Of a stretch of 64,000 nucleotides of DNA, positions 35,630 through 44,684 are shown piece after piece. Position numbers and translations under genes: made by a program. Within the stretch, counting starts at the first letter, position 1; every line of letters begins with the position of its first letter. Origin of the DNA: Paraburkholderia fungorum (GTDB taxonomy: Bacteria > Pseudomonadota > Gammaproteobacteria > Burkholderiales > Burkholderiaceae). Below the pieces are notes generated by a model. That model saw only the letters and a program-made list of their open reading frames with translations. It did no database searches and was not told the origin of the DNA. The stretch covers positions 186,001-250,000 of the forward strand of contig NZ_MCAS01000068.1 of the NCBI RefSeq assembly GCF_003610895.1, read 5' to 3'.

Positions 35630-38600
35630 TTAGTTGGCTGACAGCCAGGCTGAATAGTCGGGAGAGTCGTTAAGTTGAACCGGCACGCCGCCTCGAACAG
35701 TTCCCAGATTGACGAGCCGGACACTTTCGAGGCCGTCGGACGGGTTGCCGTTGCTGGTCACCGCAATGGCGATCGTGTTTTGTCCGTTGGGATTGAGAAT
35801 GCCATTGGGGACAACAAAGGTATGTTGTGGTCCAACATTCGCAATGTACTGACCCATGTTCCAGCCATTCACGAAGATCAGGGCGCGATAGTTCCCGCCA
35901 GTGATCGTGCCGTCGGCGCCGCCGATCTGAATGCCGACCGACACGTCATTCCCAGCCGGGATCGATAGCGGGAAGGTCGTCCTGAACCATGAAGTGCCCG
36001 CGTACGCCTGTCCAGCCGGCAATGTGGCAGCCGACCAACCCGCGGCCGGAAATCCTGCGAGATACCAGCCGTTGCGCTCGCCCCATAGTCCGCCGTTGTT
36101 CATCGGACCGCGAGCGGTGTCCCACAGATCTTCGCCACCGGCATTGCCTTGTATCTTCCACGCGATGCTCGTGGTCGAACCGGAACCGAGAGAAACTGAA
36201 ACCAGCCCTCTTCCCTCCTTGTGGCCGTCATTCGCGTACCAGTCTTCGTTGTGCCCATTATTTCGAACCATTGTCGCGATAACGTGCGGCCCTGGCGCCA
36301 ACGTCGCCGGGACGGTGAACGTGCCGCAAGTTGAGCCGCCCAGTACATTCTGTCCGAGATAATTGCCGTCAACCCAGACCTGATCCAGGCCGGCCTGGCT
36401 CCCACAGTAATTCAACGTAATCGCAGATACGTTCGAAGTCGAAGTGAATTTTCCGCGGTACCAGACGTCGCCATGATGGAAACCGTAGTCGTCGGCGGTG
36501 AGCACCGGCTGTCCGGACGGCGGAGGCGTCGTGCTATTGGTCGATGTCAACGAAGCGCTAATCCATTTCGAGTCATCAAACGCGGATTGTGCTTCGGGCG
36601 ACTCCTGCATGTAACGCCACGATTGCGCCGTGAGATCAGGGAGCGAGACAGCGTCAGGTCCACTCAGCGCATTTTGCGCCAGGAGGCTTCCCGATGCGGT
36701 CGATTGGCTGGCAATAGCCGCGCCATTCCAGGAGACTTGCTTGATCGCCGCCGGCGCCCATACCTCCAGCGAGCCCGCCGATACCGTGTCGCCGGTCATC
36801 CCGAGAGTCGTCCCGCTAATCGCGGCCGTGCGGAGCAGCGCAGGACCTCGTGCGAGTATCGGGCCGGCGCTGGTATTTTGCCTCCAGAAGGTCGCCGCGG
36901 TATTGTCGTCAGCGATAAGCAACATCAGCGGGGTGGCGCTACCGCCGCCGGATATCAGGATTCTCGTCAACTCGTTGTGCTGATAGTTCAACCGCAGCTG
37001 CCCTGTGGAGGGATCCCACGCCTGACTAACGTTGCTGGACGGACCTCCAATCACCGACACAGTGGGTTGCGAGGAGAAGCGCAGTACTGTCTCCCCATCT
37101 TCTGCCTGCCGGCCATACAGCAGGACGACGTCGCCCACCGCAGCCGACAGTTGTGTATCGAGGTCCGACGTCGTGTAGACAAGATGATGCTGACCGAACG
37201 AGTAGTTCGCGAGCAGCAGTTTGGAATCTGCACCGTTGAGTCTTAACGTCCCTTGCTGCGGCACGGTGAAGCCACCGTCGGGTGTCACGACCGGGAAAGT
37301 AAAGGTGTCGTTTGAAGTCGCATTTGAGGGCGAGTGCAGGACCGTGTACAGATTGGTTCCGGAGGTATTGTCCACTCCGTGCAGAATCTGAATGGATTGC
37401 GATGACGCGCTAACGGCGCTTCCAGCGTCAACATGCATGATCGCGGGAACACTTTGGACAAAATTGCCCAGCGCCTTAAGCGTAGCCATTTTGGGCCGCA
37501 ACTGGCGGCCCTCGTCTATCGCGGCACCGTAGTCATACGACGTATACAGCCCGGTAGACGGCAACCAACCCCAATTCGTGCCACCAAACGACATGTAGAT
37601 GTTCTGAATCGCGAATCGGTTCGCGATGTTGGTCCCGTAGAACAGCCGTTCGAAGTTCGAGCCGGCGCCCGCTTGAGACATGCATGGATAAATGCCGGAA
37701 GATCCCCAGTTGTCAAACCAGCCGCCTTCCATTTCGGCGATGAATCCAGGCGTATAAGGTGAAGCTGTCGCCCCGCCCTTCGCCCCTCCAGTGCTAAACA
37801 GACCGTACCACCCCGCACCCGGGTTACCGGTGCAGTTTGTCTGTGGATAGTCGTCGAATGCATACAGGTCGACCGGGCCGGTTACCACGCCTGGAATCGG
37901 GGAGTTTGCCGGAACGAAATTGCCGTTCGGCCCCGGATCATTGTGGAAAATCGGCACCGAAATCCCATCCGATCGGGCCCAATCATGAAGATCCTGCATG
38001 TAGCCCGTCTGGCTGGTGTCCTGCATTTCATTTTCGATCTGATAGAGGATGACCGTACCCTGACCCGTGGTCAGCTGGTGTCGAGCGATGATCGGGTTGA
38101 CTTTGCTCATCCACTCGCGCGCGGCCGCCAGGTAATCAGGCGCGCTGGTGCGGGCTTTGCCGCTCTGCGTAAGTAACCAGCCAGGAAATCCGCCGGCGTC
38201 CGTCTCCGCGTTGATGTATGGGCCGGGGCGCGCAATGACATAGAGGCCCGCTTGCGCCGCCATGTCGAGCAGCGTATCCATGTCACGGATTCCCGTGAAA
38301 TCATAGGCTCCTGCCTTCGCGGAGCTATAACCCCAGTCGAAGTAGATGGAGACGGCGTTAAAGCCATTGGCCTTGAGTTTCTGCAGGACATCGAGCCACA
38401 GACTAGGACTCGGCAACCGGAACGGATGAAATTCACCGGACCAGATCGGCGTAGTTTTTCCGTCGACCCTAAGCGTGTAATGGTCCCAGCCGATCTTGTG
38501 CGCAACGAGCTGCGGCGGAGTGCCCGACGGCAGACTTGGCAGGGTGGGGCCGGCTCCAGTCGTCGCGCCTCCCGCGCTGGTGCCGCTTGTCGTGCTGCTG

Positions 38601-38686
38601 CCGGACTCCGGGTTATCGCTTCCGCCACACGCACTCATCAAGACGGCCCCACATGCCGCCGCCAACAGCAAACCAGAAAGCTTCAT
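35630..38686 (-). CDS. GH35 beta-galactosidase, lipoprotein
   Basis: Exported beta-galactosidase of 1018 aa. MKLSGLLLAAACGAVLMSAC is a lipoprotein signal. The ATG at 38686 is chosen over 38692 because GGGAG sits six bases before it. The GH35 barrel (residues about 60-380) has the acid/base Glu in LYQIENEMQD and the nucleophile Glu in FIAEMEGGWFDNWG. C-terminal beta-sandwich domains follow, including galactose-binding-like folds with YRALIFVNGWNMGQYI. It probably releases terminal beta-galactose at the cell surface or in the periplasm, next to a fucosidase-type and a galactanase-type enzyme. Confidence 0.92.
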   Translation of the reverse strand: MKLSGLLLAAACGAVLMSACGGSDNPESGSSTTSGTSAGGATTGAGPTLPSLPSGTPPQLVAHKIGWDHYTLRVDGKTTPIWSGEFHPFRLPSPSLWLDVLQKLKANGFNAVSIYFDWGYSSAKAGAYDFTGIRDMDTLLDMAAQAGLYVIARPGPYINAETDAGGFPGWLLTQSGKARTSAPDYLAAAREWMSKVNPIIARHQLTTGQGTVILYQIENEMQDTSQTGYMQDLHDWARSDGISVPIFHNDPGPNGNFVPANSPIPGVVTGPVDLYAFDDYPQTNCTGNPGAGWYGLFSTGGAKGGATASPYTPGFIAEMEGGWFDNWGSSGIYPCMSQAGAGSNFERLFYGTNIANRFAIQNIYMSFGGTNWGWLPSTGLYTSYDYGAAIDEGRQLRPKMATLKALGNFVQSVPAIMHVDAGSAVSASSQSIQILHGVDNTSGTNLYTVLHSPSNATSNDTFTFPVVTPDGGFTVPQQGTLRLNGADSKLLLANYSFGQHHLVYTTSDLDTQLSAAVGDVVLLYGRQAEDGETVLRFSSQPTVSVIGGPSSNVSQAWDPSTGQLRLNYQHNELTRILISGGGSATPLMLLIADDNTAATFWRQNTSAGPILARGPALLRTAAISGTTLGMTGDTVSAGSLEVWAPAAIKQVSWNGAAIASQSTASGSLLAQNALSGPDAVSLPDLTAQSWRYMQESPEAQSAFDDSKWISASLTSTNSTTPPPSGQPVLTADDYGFHHGDVWYRGKFTSTSNVSAITLNYCGSQAGLDQVWVDGNYLGQNVLGGSTCGTFTVPATLAPGPHVIATMVRNNGHNEDWYANDGHKEGRGLVSVSLGSGSTTSIAWKIQGNAGGEDLWDTARGPMNNGGLWGERNGWYLAGFPAAGWSAATLPAGQAYAGTSWFRTTFPLSIPAGNDVSVGIQIGGADGTITGGNYRALIFVNGWNMGQYIANVGPQHTFVVPNGILNPNGQNTIAIAVTSNGNPSDGLESVRLVNLGTVRGGVPVQLNDSPDYSAWLSAN

Positions 38687-38923
38687 GAACATCTCCCAAT
38701 TGCGCCGGCCAATTGATCACCTTACCGGCGCCATATATTTTGGAATGCGAATCAAATTACCAACAAACGCGTCCAGATGCGATCTCCAGACCACGTGGTT
38801 CACAGAACTTTGAGTTCTCCGGCCGCTCACGCAGCGAGTTCTTCGTTTGAAACAGTCTCCGCAGCCGCACGGAACTACGCCAGGTCATTCCAGAGCAGAG
38901 ACGCAGTTGCTGCCTGCCGCACG

Positions 38924-39259
38924 TCATTCAATCCAGCCAGCATCCTCCAGATCGAATTCCGGGGTTAGGTCTTTATCGCAAAGGGAAAGCACGACGGTGC
39001 CCGAACGGGTGTTTCCTCGCGTGCGACCGCGCCACGCCAGTTCGCGCAACCCACGATTGACCGTATTGACATGCAAGCCAAGAAAGTCAGCCATCAGTCG
39101 TTGAGGCGGCAATTTTTCTCCCGGCCGTACGAGCCCGGCATTGATCGCATCCTCGATCGCACTCGCCAATGCCAGATAACATGGCCCCGGATACCCCGAA
39201 ATTGAGGGCATCCAGGCTCGTATGGTCTTTTCCGATACATCTTGATTGAAATGATCCAT
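38924..39259 (-). CDS. stand-alone GntR/MocR-type winged helix protein
   Basis: A 111-aa protein with only the DNA-binding part of a MocR/GntR regulator: YLALASAIEDAINAGLVRPGEKLPPQRLMADFLG, then HVNTVNRGLRELAWRG and SGTVVLS. Full MocR proteins add about 350 residues of aminotransferase fold, absent here. ATG 39259 with GGAG upstream is preferred over a TTG at 39283. It sits between the GH35 and GH43 genes. It may be a local regulator of the glycan genes or a truncated relic; the frame ends cleanly. Confidence 0.7.
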   Translation of the reverse strand: MDHFNQDVSEKTIRAWMPSISGYPGPCYLALASAIEDAINAGLVRPGEKLPPQRLMADFLGLHVNTVNRGLRELAWRGRTRGNTRSGTVVLSLCDKDLTPEFDLEDAGWIE

Positions 39260-39442
39260 GAAGCCTGCTCCGAACTCAGTCAAGCGAACTCCGCGATGTT
39301 CCGCGCGCGTGCTCCGTCAGATACGCAACCTTCTGCGCGACCCACACCACCCGTAGGCTGCGCGGCGATCCCGCCCGCATCCCGTGCAGGAAAGATCGTC
39401 CACCGCCGTTTCCCCAAGGGGCGGCGGCGGATCAGGTCACAC

Positions 39443-41095
39443 CTAGTTATCGAGGAAGAGTTCCTCGACGTCCGGCGCGTAGCTAGTGCTCTGGCCTGAA
39501 ACCGTTGCGCCGGAGATCGACACGCTGTTTGCGCCGGCCATGAGGCTCAAAGGTACGGGGACCGTGCCACCGTACGTTCCGGTCGGAGGGAACGTGACCA
39601 CTACACCGGTGTTTCCGTTTGTCGTCACCGTGGCGTAGCGAGGATTGGGATCGTTGTTGATGTAACTGATGTACGCAATTTCGGTGATGGGGCTTTGCGC
39701 GTTAATTCCACTAAAGGTCATGGTGCCATTTCCCGGTCCACCGATGTAACCCACTGCGCTGCCGGACATGAAACATTGTGAGCAGCTATAGGATCCGGCG
39801 CCTCCCGACAGACTGGTGCCAGGCGACGTTGCGTCATAGTCCAGGGTAGACACGGCGGGTTGAAGCAACCCAGTCGTCAGATCCATTCCGAACGCGTTGT
39901 CCCACTGAGGCAACCTGACTGTTCCGCCGTTGACGGCGAGCGGAAGCCAGACGTAGGAGGAGTTCTGAAGGTAATTGCCGTTCCACCGGTCACCCATGTA
40001 CATGTACGTGGTTCCGCTACTTCCTGTAACCGGCAGGACATAGGTCGCCTGGGAAGAGAAGGTATTTGTCCCTGAGGGGGCCAGCGCTGTCGGACCGGTC
40101 CATGGACCCGCCGGCGTGCTTGCCGCCATGTAGAAGTTGCCGTTCAGATTCCAGCCCGTCAGGCCTGAGCCGATTACGAAGTAGTAGCCGTTGGCCTTAA
40201 ACATGGTGGGTGCTTCGAGTGCGACCCACTGATTCGGACCGCCTATGGTGTAGACCAGACTGTCGACGCTGAGATAGTCGCTCGTCAGTTTATAGATATG
40301 TGTCCCGACGCCTCGATCTTCGCTCAACAGATACGCCGTTCCGTCGTCGTCCTTGAACAGCCCCATGTCGCGACTGGAGCTGCTGTTGGGCGGCATGAAG
40401 CTGCCCTGATAGGTGTACGGACCACATGGCGTCGTGCTGGTCGCAACGCCGACCTTTGCGAAGGAGTACGATGTATTGTCCACGTGCATATACATCACGT
40501 ACTGCTTTGTGGTGTCGTTGAAGATGACCTTTGGCCTTTCGACCACCTGACTCGCGGCAATGTCGCCAGTGGGCTGCGGCGAAAGCGCGTTGCCTTCGAA
40601 GTGCCAGCTTTGCAGATTCTTCGACGAATAGCATTTTACGTTCTGGAACGTTCCGGACGTTGTCTCTCCGGTTTTGTCTTCGCCAACCCAGTAGTAGGTA
40701 TCTCCCACCTGGAACATGCCGCCGCCGTGTGCCTGGATCTGGTTCCCGGCGTCATCCTGCCAAAGGGCAGAAGGATGAATGACAGATTGCACGTCGGCAA
40801 CCGGCGTGGTGGACGGTCCTCCAGACGAACCGGGAGGCGAGCCGTTGCTGGAGCCGTTGTTCGAGCCAGAGTTTGAGCCGGTCGTGGATCCCTGCGAAGA
40901 CCCTGTGCTGCCGCCGGTATTCGAGTTCGACGCTGATCCTGCAGGCGCACCGCCTGAGTTTGACGCGCTCGGAGAGCTGGGTTTCTGTGCGGAATCGGTG
41001 CCATTGTTCGGATTGCTGCTGCCCCCGCCGCATCCTGCCAGAAGCAGTGCGGAAATCAGAGCGCAACAAAGAGGGGATAAGAAATTTTGCTTCAC
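39443..41095 (-). CDS. GH43-family glycosidase (exo-beta-1,3-galactanase-like), lipoprotein
   Basis: Lipoprotein of 550 aa starting at GTG with a good GGAG site. The signal ends in LLLAGC. Residues 25-100 are a long Ser/Gly/Asn linker. The five-bladed propeller begins with IQAHGGGMFQVGDTYYWVGEDK, the opening typical of GH43 subfamily 24/34 galactanases. ERPKVIFN, SRDMGLFKDDDGTAYLL and WVALEAPTMFK follow. The C-terminal 120 residues are a carbohydrate-binding-like beta domain (EIAYISYINND). Subfamily and substrate are inferred from these blocks. It is last upstream in the three-enzyme island. Confidence 0.88.
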   Translation of the reverse strand: MKQNFLSPLCCALISALLLAGCGGGSSNPNNGTDSAQKPSSPSASNSGGAPAGSASNSNTGGSTGSSQGSTTGSNSGSNNGSSNGSPPGSSGGPSTTPVADVQSVIHPSALWQDDAGNQIQAHGGGMFQVGDTYYWVGEDKTGETTSGTFQNVKCYSSKNLQSWHFEGNALSPQPTGDIAASQVVERPKVIFNDTTKQYVMYMHVDNTSYSFAKVGVATSTTPCGPYTYQGSFMPPNSSSSRDMGLFKDDDGTAYLLSEDRGVGTHIYKLTSDYLSVDSLVYTIGGPNQWVALEAPTMFKANGYYFVIGSGLTGWNLNGNFYMAASTPAGPWTGPTALAPSGTNTFSSQATYVLPVTGSSGTTYMYMGDRWNGNYLQNSSYVWLPLAVNGGTVRLPQWDNAFGMDLTTGLLQPAVSTLDYDATSPGTSLSGGAGSYSCSQCFMSGSAVGYIGGPGNGTMTFSGINAQSPITEIAYISYINNDPNPRYATVTTNGNTGVVVTFPPTGTYGGTVPVPLSLMAGANSVSISGATVSGQSTSYAPDVEELFLDN

Positions 41096-41882
41096 GATTG
41101 TCTCCTTCTGTTATTTATGTGCGAGGTCGTTTTTGGGAATTTCCGCCTTCGCTTATAGTTTTCCAACGAGGTCGCCGCGGCTCTACATCGCCATAGTCGA
41201 ATGGCGATATCGCACCGCCCATTTAATCAAGGCGACGATCTCTCAGTACAATTTGTCTTCAATAATGGGAAACTCCAGAAGATACGCAGACATTAAAAAT
41301 GTCGCTCACACTATATCCATTCGCAGACCTAAAAAATAAGGTCTGTTCATAATGAGGTTTACCATAGCCAGAGCGGGCAACGGTCCGATCCCTCTCACAT
41401 GTGTGGGTCTACGTGCCAACCGTAGTTTGACGGCGATTCTATGACAGCGGCACCCAAATAAACAACGCTTTCATTTCCGAACCAAAATTTGGGAATTACT
41501 TTGTCTACTCCGCACAAATTCAACTATTTTTCAAATAATGAACAAATAGGATTCCTATGTATACGGCGTTTATTTCATACAGCCATTTAAAAAAATAAAT
41601 CCATGCCTTGTGACAAATGGAATGCGACGCGGGTTAATGAGCGAGTGCTGTGGATCGCTCCTCGGTACATAAGGCCTGCCTACCGCGACTGCCGCTGCAA
41701 TCCAACCGTGCAGGCAGCCCTCGTTACCGGATTGAGATCAAAATGAGGTATCGTGACGCACAATGTGGCAATTTTTGACAGTTAAACACTGGCTTTGTAG
41801 ATTGTCAACACAAAGCAAAAACTGTTTGCACGTTTGCGCCGCCGCGAGGCAAACGATCAGACGAAACGGGCGCTGACACTGC
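41096..41882. other. 787-bp AT-rich intergenic region
   Basis: No gene is supportable on either strand. The part next to the GH43 gene presumably holds its promoter. Bases 41450-41620 are strikingly AT-rich for this genome, with several A and T runs. The right end carries a possible terminator for the methyltransferase gene, listed separately. Confidence 0.5.
41831..41855 (-). terminator. possible terminator after CFA-like gene
   Basis: CGTTTGC and GCAAACG form a 7-bp stem with an 11-base loop. Read on the minus strand, it begins 28 bases after the methyltransferase stop. A short T-run (GTTTTTGC) occurs about ten bases beyond the stem. Confidence 0.4.
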
Positions 41883-42986
41883 TCATCGCTTCGCAAATCG
41901 ATAGTGGCCCACGCCCCACTCATTGCCGTTCGCGTAGCCAAACAACTCCGCCACCGCCATATAGAACATCCGCCAGCGCTGCAGCCACACAGCCGCATCG
42001 CGCGCTCCATATGTATCGACGAGCATCGGCATCACGCGATCACGCGCCGTGTCGAGCGCAGCTAGCCATTGGTTCGCGGTGTGCTCGTAATGCGTGCCGC
42101 TCACCCACCACTGACGCTCCATCCGCAGGTCGTCCTGGAAGTTCAGCAGGAGCGCTTCGGACGGCATCGTGCCGCCGGTGAAGAAGTACTTCGACATCCA
42201 GTCGCTGCCGTCCTGTACCTGAAAGTGATACGCCAGCGTGCGATGCACGAAGATATGCACGAACAGCTTCGCCTCGTCGCGCATCCAGCGCGAGATTTTG
42301 GCGAGCAGCAGACCGTAGTTCTTCATATGCTCGAACATCTCGATCGACACCACGCGATCGAAACCGCCGCCAAGCTGTGCCGCGTCGAACTCGAAATCGA
42401 CGACATTGCCCGTAACCACCGAGAGGTTGTGCAGGCCGCGCTCCGCCGCACGCGCTTCGATGAACGCGCGCTGCCCGTGCGAATTCGATAACGCGACGAT
42501 CTGCGCGCGCGGATAACGCGCCGCCAGCCACAGCGACAACGAGCCCCATCCGCAACCGAGATCGAGAATCCGCTGACCGTCCGCCAGTTCCGCGCGTTCG
42601 GCGTAACACTCGAGCATCGCCGCTTCGGCTTGCGCGAGCGTCTCGGCACCGCTCGGGTACAAGCAGCACGAGTACTTCAGATGCGGCCCAAGATGCGCAT
42701 GGAAGAACGAGGCCGGCACCTCGTAGTGCTGCGTGTTCGCGGCCTGCGTTTCGATGGCGATCGGACTCGCACGCAGCTCGTCCAACAGACGATTGAGCCG
42801 TTGCGCGCGCAACTCGCCGTTGTCGATCGCTTCATCGCGCAAACGCTGGCGCATCAGTTGACGCATGCCGAAACGGATCAGGCCGTCAGGCAGCCAGCCG
42901 CGCTCGCAGCACTGGATCAACCAGCCGTCGCCCGGCTCGGCAGGCGACGACGGCGGTAATGTATGGCCGGTGGTGGAAAGGCTCAT
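41883..42986 (-). CDS. cyclopropane-fatty-acyl-phospholipid synthase-like methyltransferase
   Basis: SAM-dependent methyltransferase of 367 aa of the CFA synthase type, which adds a methylene to unsaturated phospholipid chains. Motifs: HYEVPASFFHAHLGPHLKYS, the SAM-binding ILDLGCGWGSLSLWLA, VSIEMFEHMKNYGLL and the C-terminal YFFTGGTMPS with YGARDAAVWLQRW. It lacks the long N-terminal domain of E. coli Cfa. It is 66 bases downstream of a DUF1295 gene on the same strand, a pairing common in proteobacteria together with a lipocalin, which is also here. Confidence 0.9.
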   Translation of the reverse strand: MSLSTTGHTLPPSSPAEPGDGWLIQCCERGWLPDGLIRFGMRQLMRQRLRDEAIDNGELRAQRLNRLLDELRASPIAIETQAANTQHYEVPASFFHAHLGPHLKYSCCLYPSGAETLAQAEAAMLECYAERAELADGQRILDLGCGWGSLSLWLAARYPRAQIVALSNSHGQRAFIEARAAERGLHNLSVVTGNVVDFEFDAAQLGGGFDRVVSIEMFEHMKNYGLLLAKISRWMRDEAKLFVHIFVHRTLAYHFQVQDGSDWMSKYFFTGGTMPSEALLLNFQDDLRMERQWWVSGTHYEHTANQWLAALDTARDRVMPMLVDTYGARDAAVWLQRWRMFYMAVAELFGYANGNEWGVGHYRFAKR

Positions 42987-43052
42987 GAGGTTGACTCCCT
43001 ATCGTTGTTCTGGACTCGTCTGAACATTCGCACGCAGCTTGACCAGCTCGTC

Positions 43053-43844
43053 TCAATGGCGCGGCGGCCACGGAATCAGCGCGTTGGTGGTGCGCATGTA
43101 GTCGGCGTAACCGGCGCGCCTTTTCGCCATGCTTTCTTCCAGCAGCGGGATGCCGGAGAGCTTCAGCAGCAGGAACGCCATCAACACCGGCGGCAACAGC
43201 GTGAACCATCCCCAGGGCGTACCGACCGACAGCGCAAGGTAAGCAACCCAATGCACGCATTCAAAGAAGTAATTCGGATGCCGCGAATAGCGCCACAGGC
43301 CTACGCGGCAGACGGCGTTGTGATTGGCCGGATCCTGCGCAAAGCGTTTTAGCTGCCGGTCCGCGATGCCTTCGCCGGCTACCGAGACGATCCATAGCGC
43401 GATGGCCAACACGATCCATCCGATGGCCGGCGGGCTGCTCCGGTACGACGGCACCAGGAATGCGATTGACAACAGCATCGAGACCACGACTTGCGCCTGA
43501 AAAAACCAGAACATCTTGCTGGCCGCCTTGTCACCCCATGCTTCGCGGAAGCGGCGATAACGCGCGTCTTCGGGCTTGCCGTAGTTGCGTTTCCACAGAT
43601 GCGTACCGAGCCGCGCGCCCCAAACCAAACCGCCCAGCGCGGTCAATGCACGCGAGACCGGGTCGCCGTTGCCGAGCACCGCGTAGAGCACCGCGACGAG
43701 GCCAAGCGAATAAGCCCAGACCGGGTCGACCATGCCGGCGTTCGTGGTCTTCAACTGCCACGCCCAGACGATGCTGAAGATCACGACAAGCCCAATCAGG
43801 GCGGCCACGGCGGCGGCGAGGGGCGGCATGAGATCCTCGTTCAA
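43053..43844 (-). CDS. DUF1295 / steroid 5-alpha-reductase-like membrane protein
   Basis: Integral membrane protein of 263 aa with about six helices. The C-terminal part has the ICMT/steroid-reductase style motif CRVGLWRYSRHPNYFFECVHW, which binds cofactor in this superfamily. Such proteins reduce double bonds or methylate lipids. The position between the lipocalin and the CFA-like gene suggests lipid modification. The exact reaction is unknown. Confidence 0.87.
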   Translation of the reverse strand: MNEDLMPPLAAAVAALIGLVVIFSIVWAWQLKTTNAGMVDPVWAYSLGLVAVLYAVLGNGDPVSRALTALGGLVWGARLGTHLWKRNYGKPEDARYRRFREAWGDKAASKMFWFFQAQVVVSMLLSIAFLVPSYRSSPPAIGWIVLAIALWIVSVAGEGIADRQLKRFAQDPANHNAVCRVGLWRYSRHPNYFFECVHWVAYLALSVGTPWGWFTLLPPVLMAFLLLKLSGIPLLEESMAKRRAGYADYMRTTNALIPWPPRH

Positions 43845-43919
43845 AAAGCGATACGGCTTATACGCTGTAAGGGCCCGATCGGATGCGGGGTAAACACGGC
43901 ATCGGGCACCCCTACCGCG

Positions 43920-44516
43920 TTAGTCGCCGCCACCCGGTGAGGCAAAACCTTCTGTGCCCAACTGGTCGGGGCGCTGCGGCACACGCCTGAAGCGCGATGT
44001 GTCGTAGCCCATCGCATCGAGCCGGTGGAGCAGCGACCGATAGGTGGCCTCGCTCATGTCGGGTTCACGCGAAAAAATCCAGCCGAGATTTTTGCCGGGA
44101 TAACCCAGAATCGTGTAGTGATAATCGGGGTCGACGTAAAGGGTCAACTGCGTCACGCGGACCGGCCAGAACAATTGCACGCTCCACTCGCCGCCTTCCT
44201 TGCCTGGCACCGGTGTGTCGAGGAACTGATAGTGCTTTTCAGGGGCGTCGAAACGCTTCTTGCGGCCGTAATACGAATCGTCGATCTTGCCATCCGGCCG
44301 CAACTTCCATTCCGCGCGGCTGCCCACCATGTCGCGCTCGGCGAAATACGGAATGTTCGCGATGATGTACCAGGTCCCCATGTATCTGGGCAGATCGACA
44401 GGCACCGTTGCAAGCGGTTCGCCGGCGCGCGGGTTGGGATTGGGCGGCTCGTTGGAGCACCCTGTCAGGCACAGCAGCAGAATGGCCGCGGCAGCGGCAT
44501 GAACAACGCGGCGCAT
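43920..44516 (-). CDS. blc: bacterial lipocalin (Blc-like) lipoprotein
   Basis: Lipoprotein of 198 aa. MRRVVHAAAAAILLLCLTGC is the lipidation signal. ATG 44516 has a GGAGG site; the ORF's 44657 opening adds non-signal sequence. The lipocalin signature GTWYIIANIPYFAER and the strand YTILGYPGKNLGWIFSREP fit the outer-membrane lipocalins that bind fatty acids and lysolipids. First of the lipocalin/DUF1295/CFA-like gene run on the minus strand. Divergent from the EamA transporter. Confidence 0.88.
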   Translation of the reverse strand: MRRVVHAAAAAILLLCLTGCSNEPPNPNPRAGEPLATVPVDLPRYMGTWYIIANIPYFAERDMVGSRAEWKLRPDGKIDDSYYGRKKRFDAPEKHYQFLDTPVPGKEGGEWSVQLFWPVRVTQLTLYVDPDYHYTILGYPGKNLGWIFSREPDMSEATYRSLLHRLDAMGYDTSRFRRVPQRPDQLGTEGFASPGGGD

Positions 44517-44684
44517 GGCAATGGCCTCCGGCGTAGCGGTAATGAACGTATTACGTTCGACAGGGCCGGATGGATGCGTAAGAGCAAACTCTCCAGTCCG
44601 GACACCTGCCCAGCAAAGTAAGGCGTTCGCAACCCGGTCGCGGTATCGTGTCGGCAACGCCCGCCTTCACCGATTCTTCCGCCC

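Noticed and set aside
41738..42010. Minus-strand 90-codon frame across the end of the methyltransferase gene
   Set aside because: It overlaps the methyltransferase in another frame and has Cys/Arg-rich chance composition.
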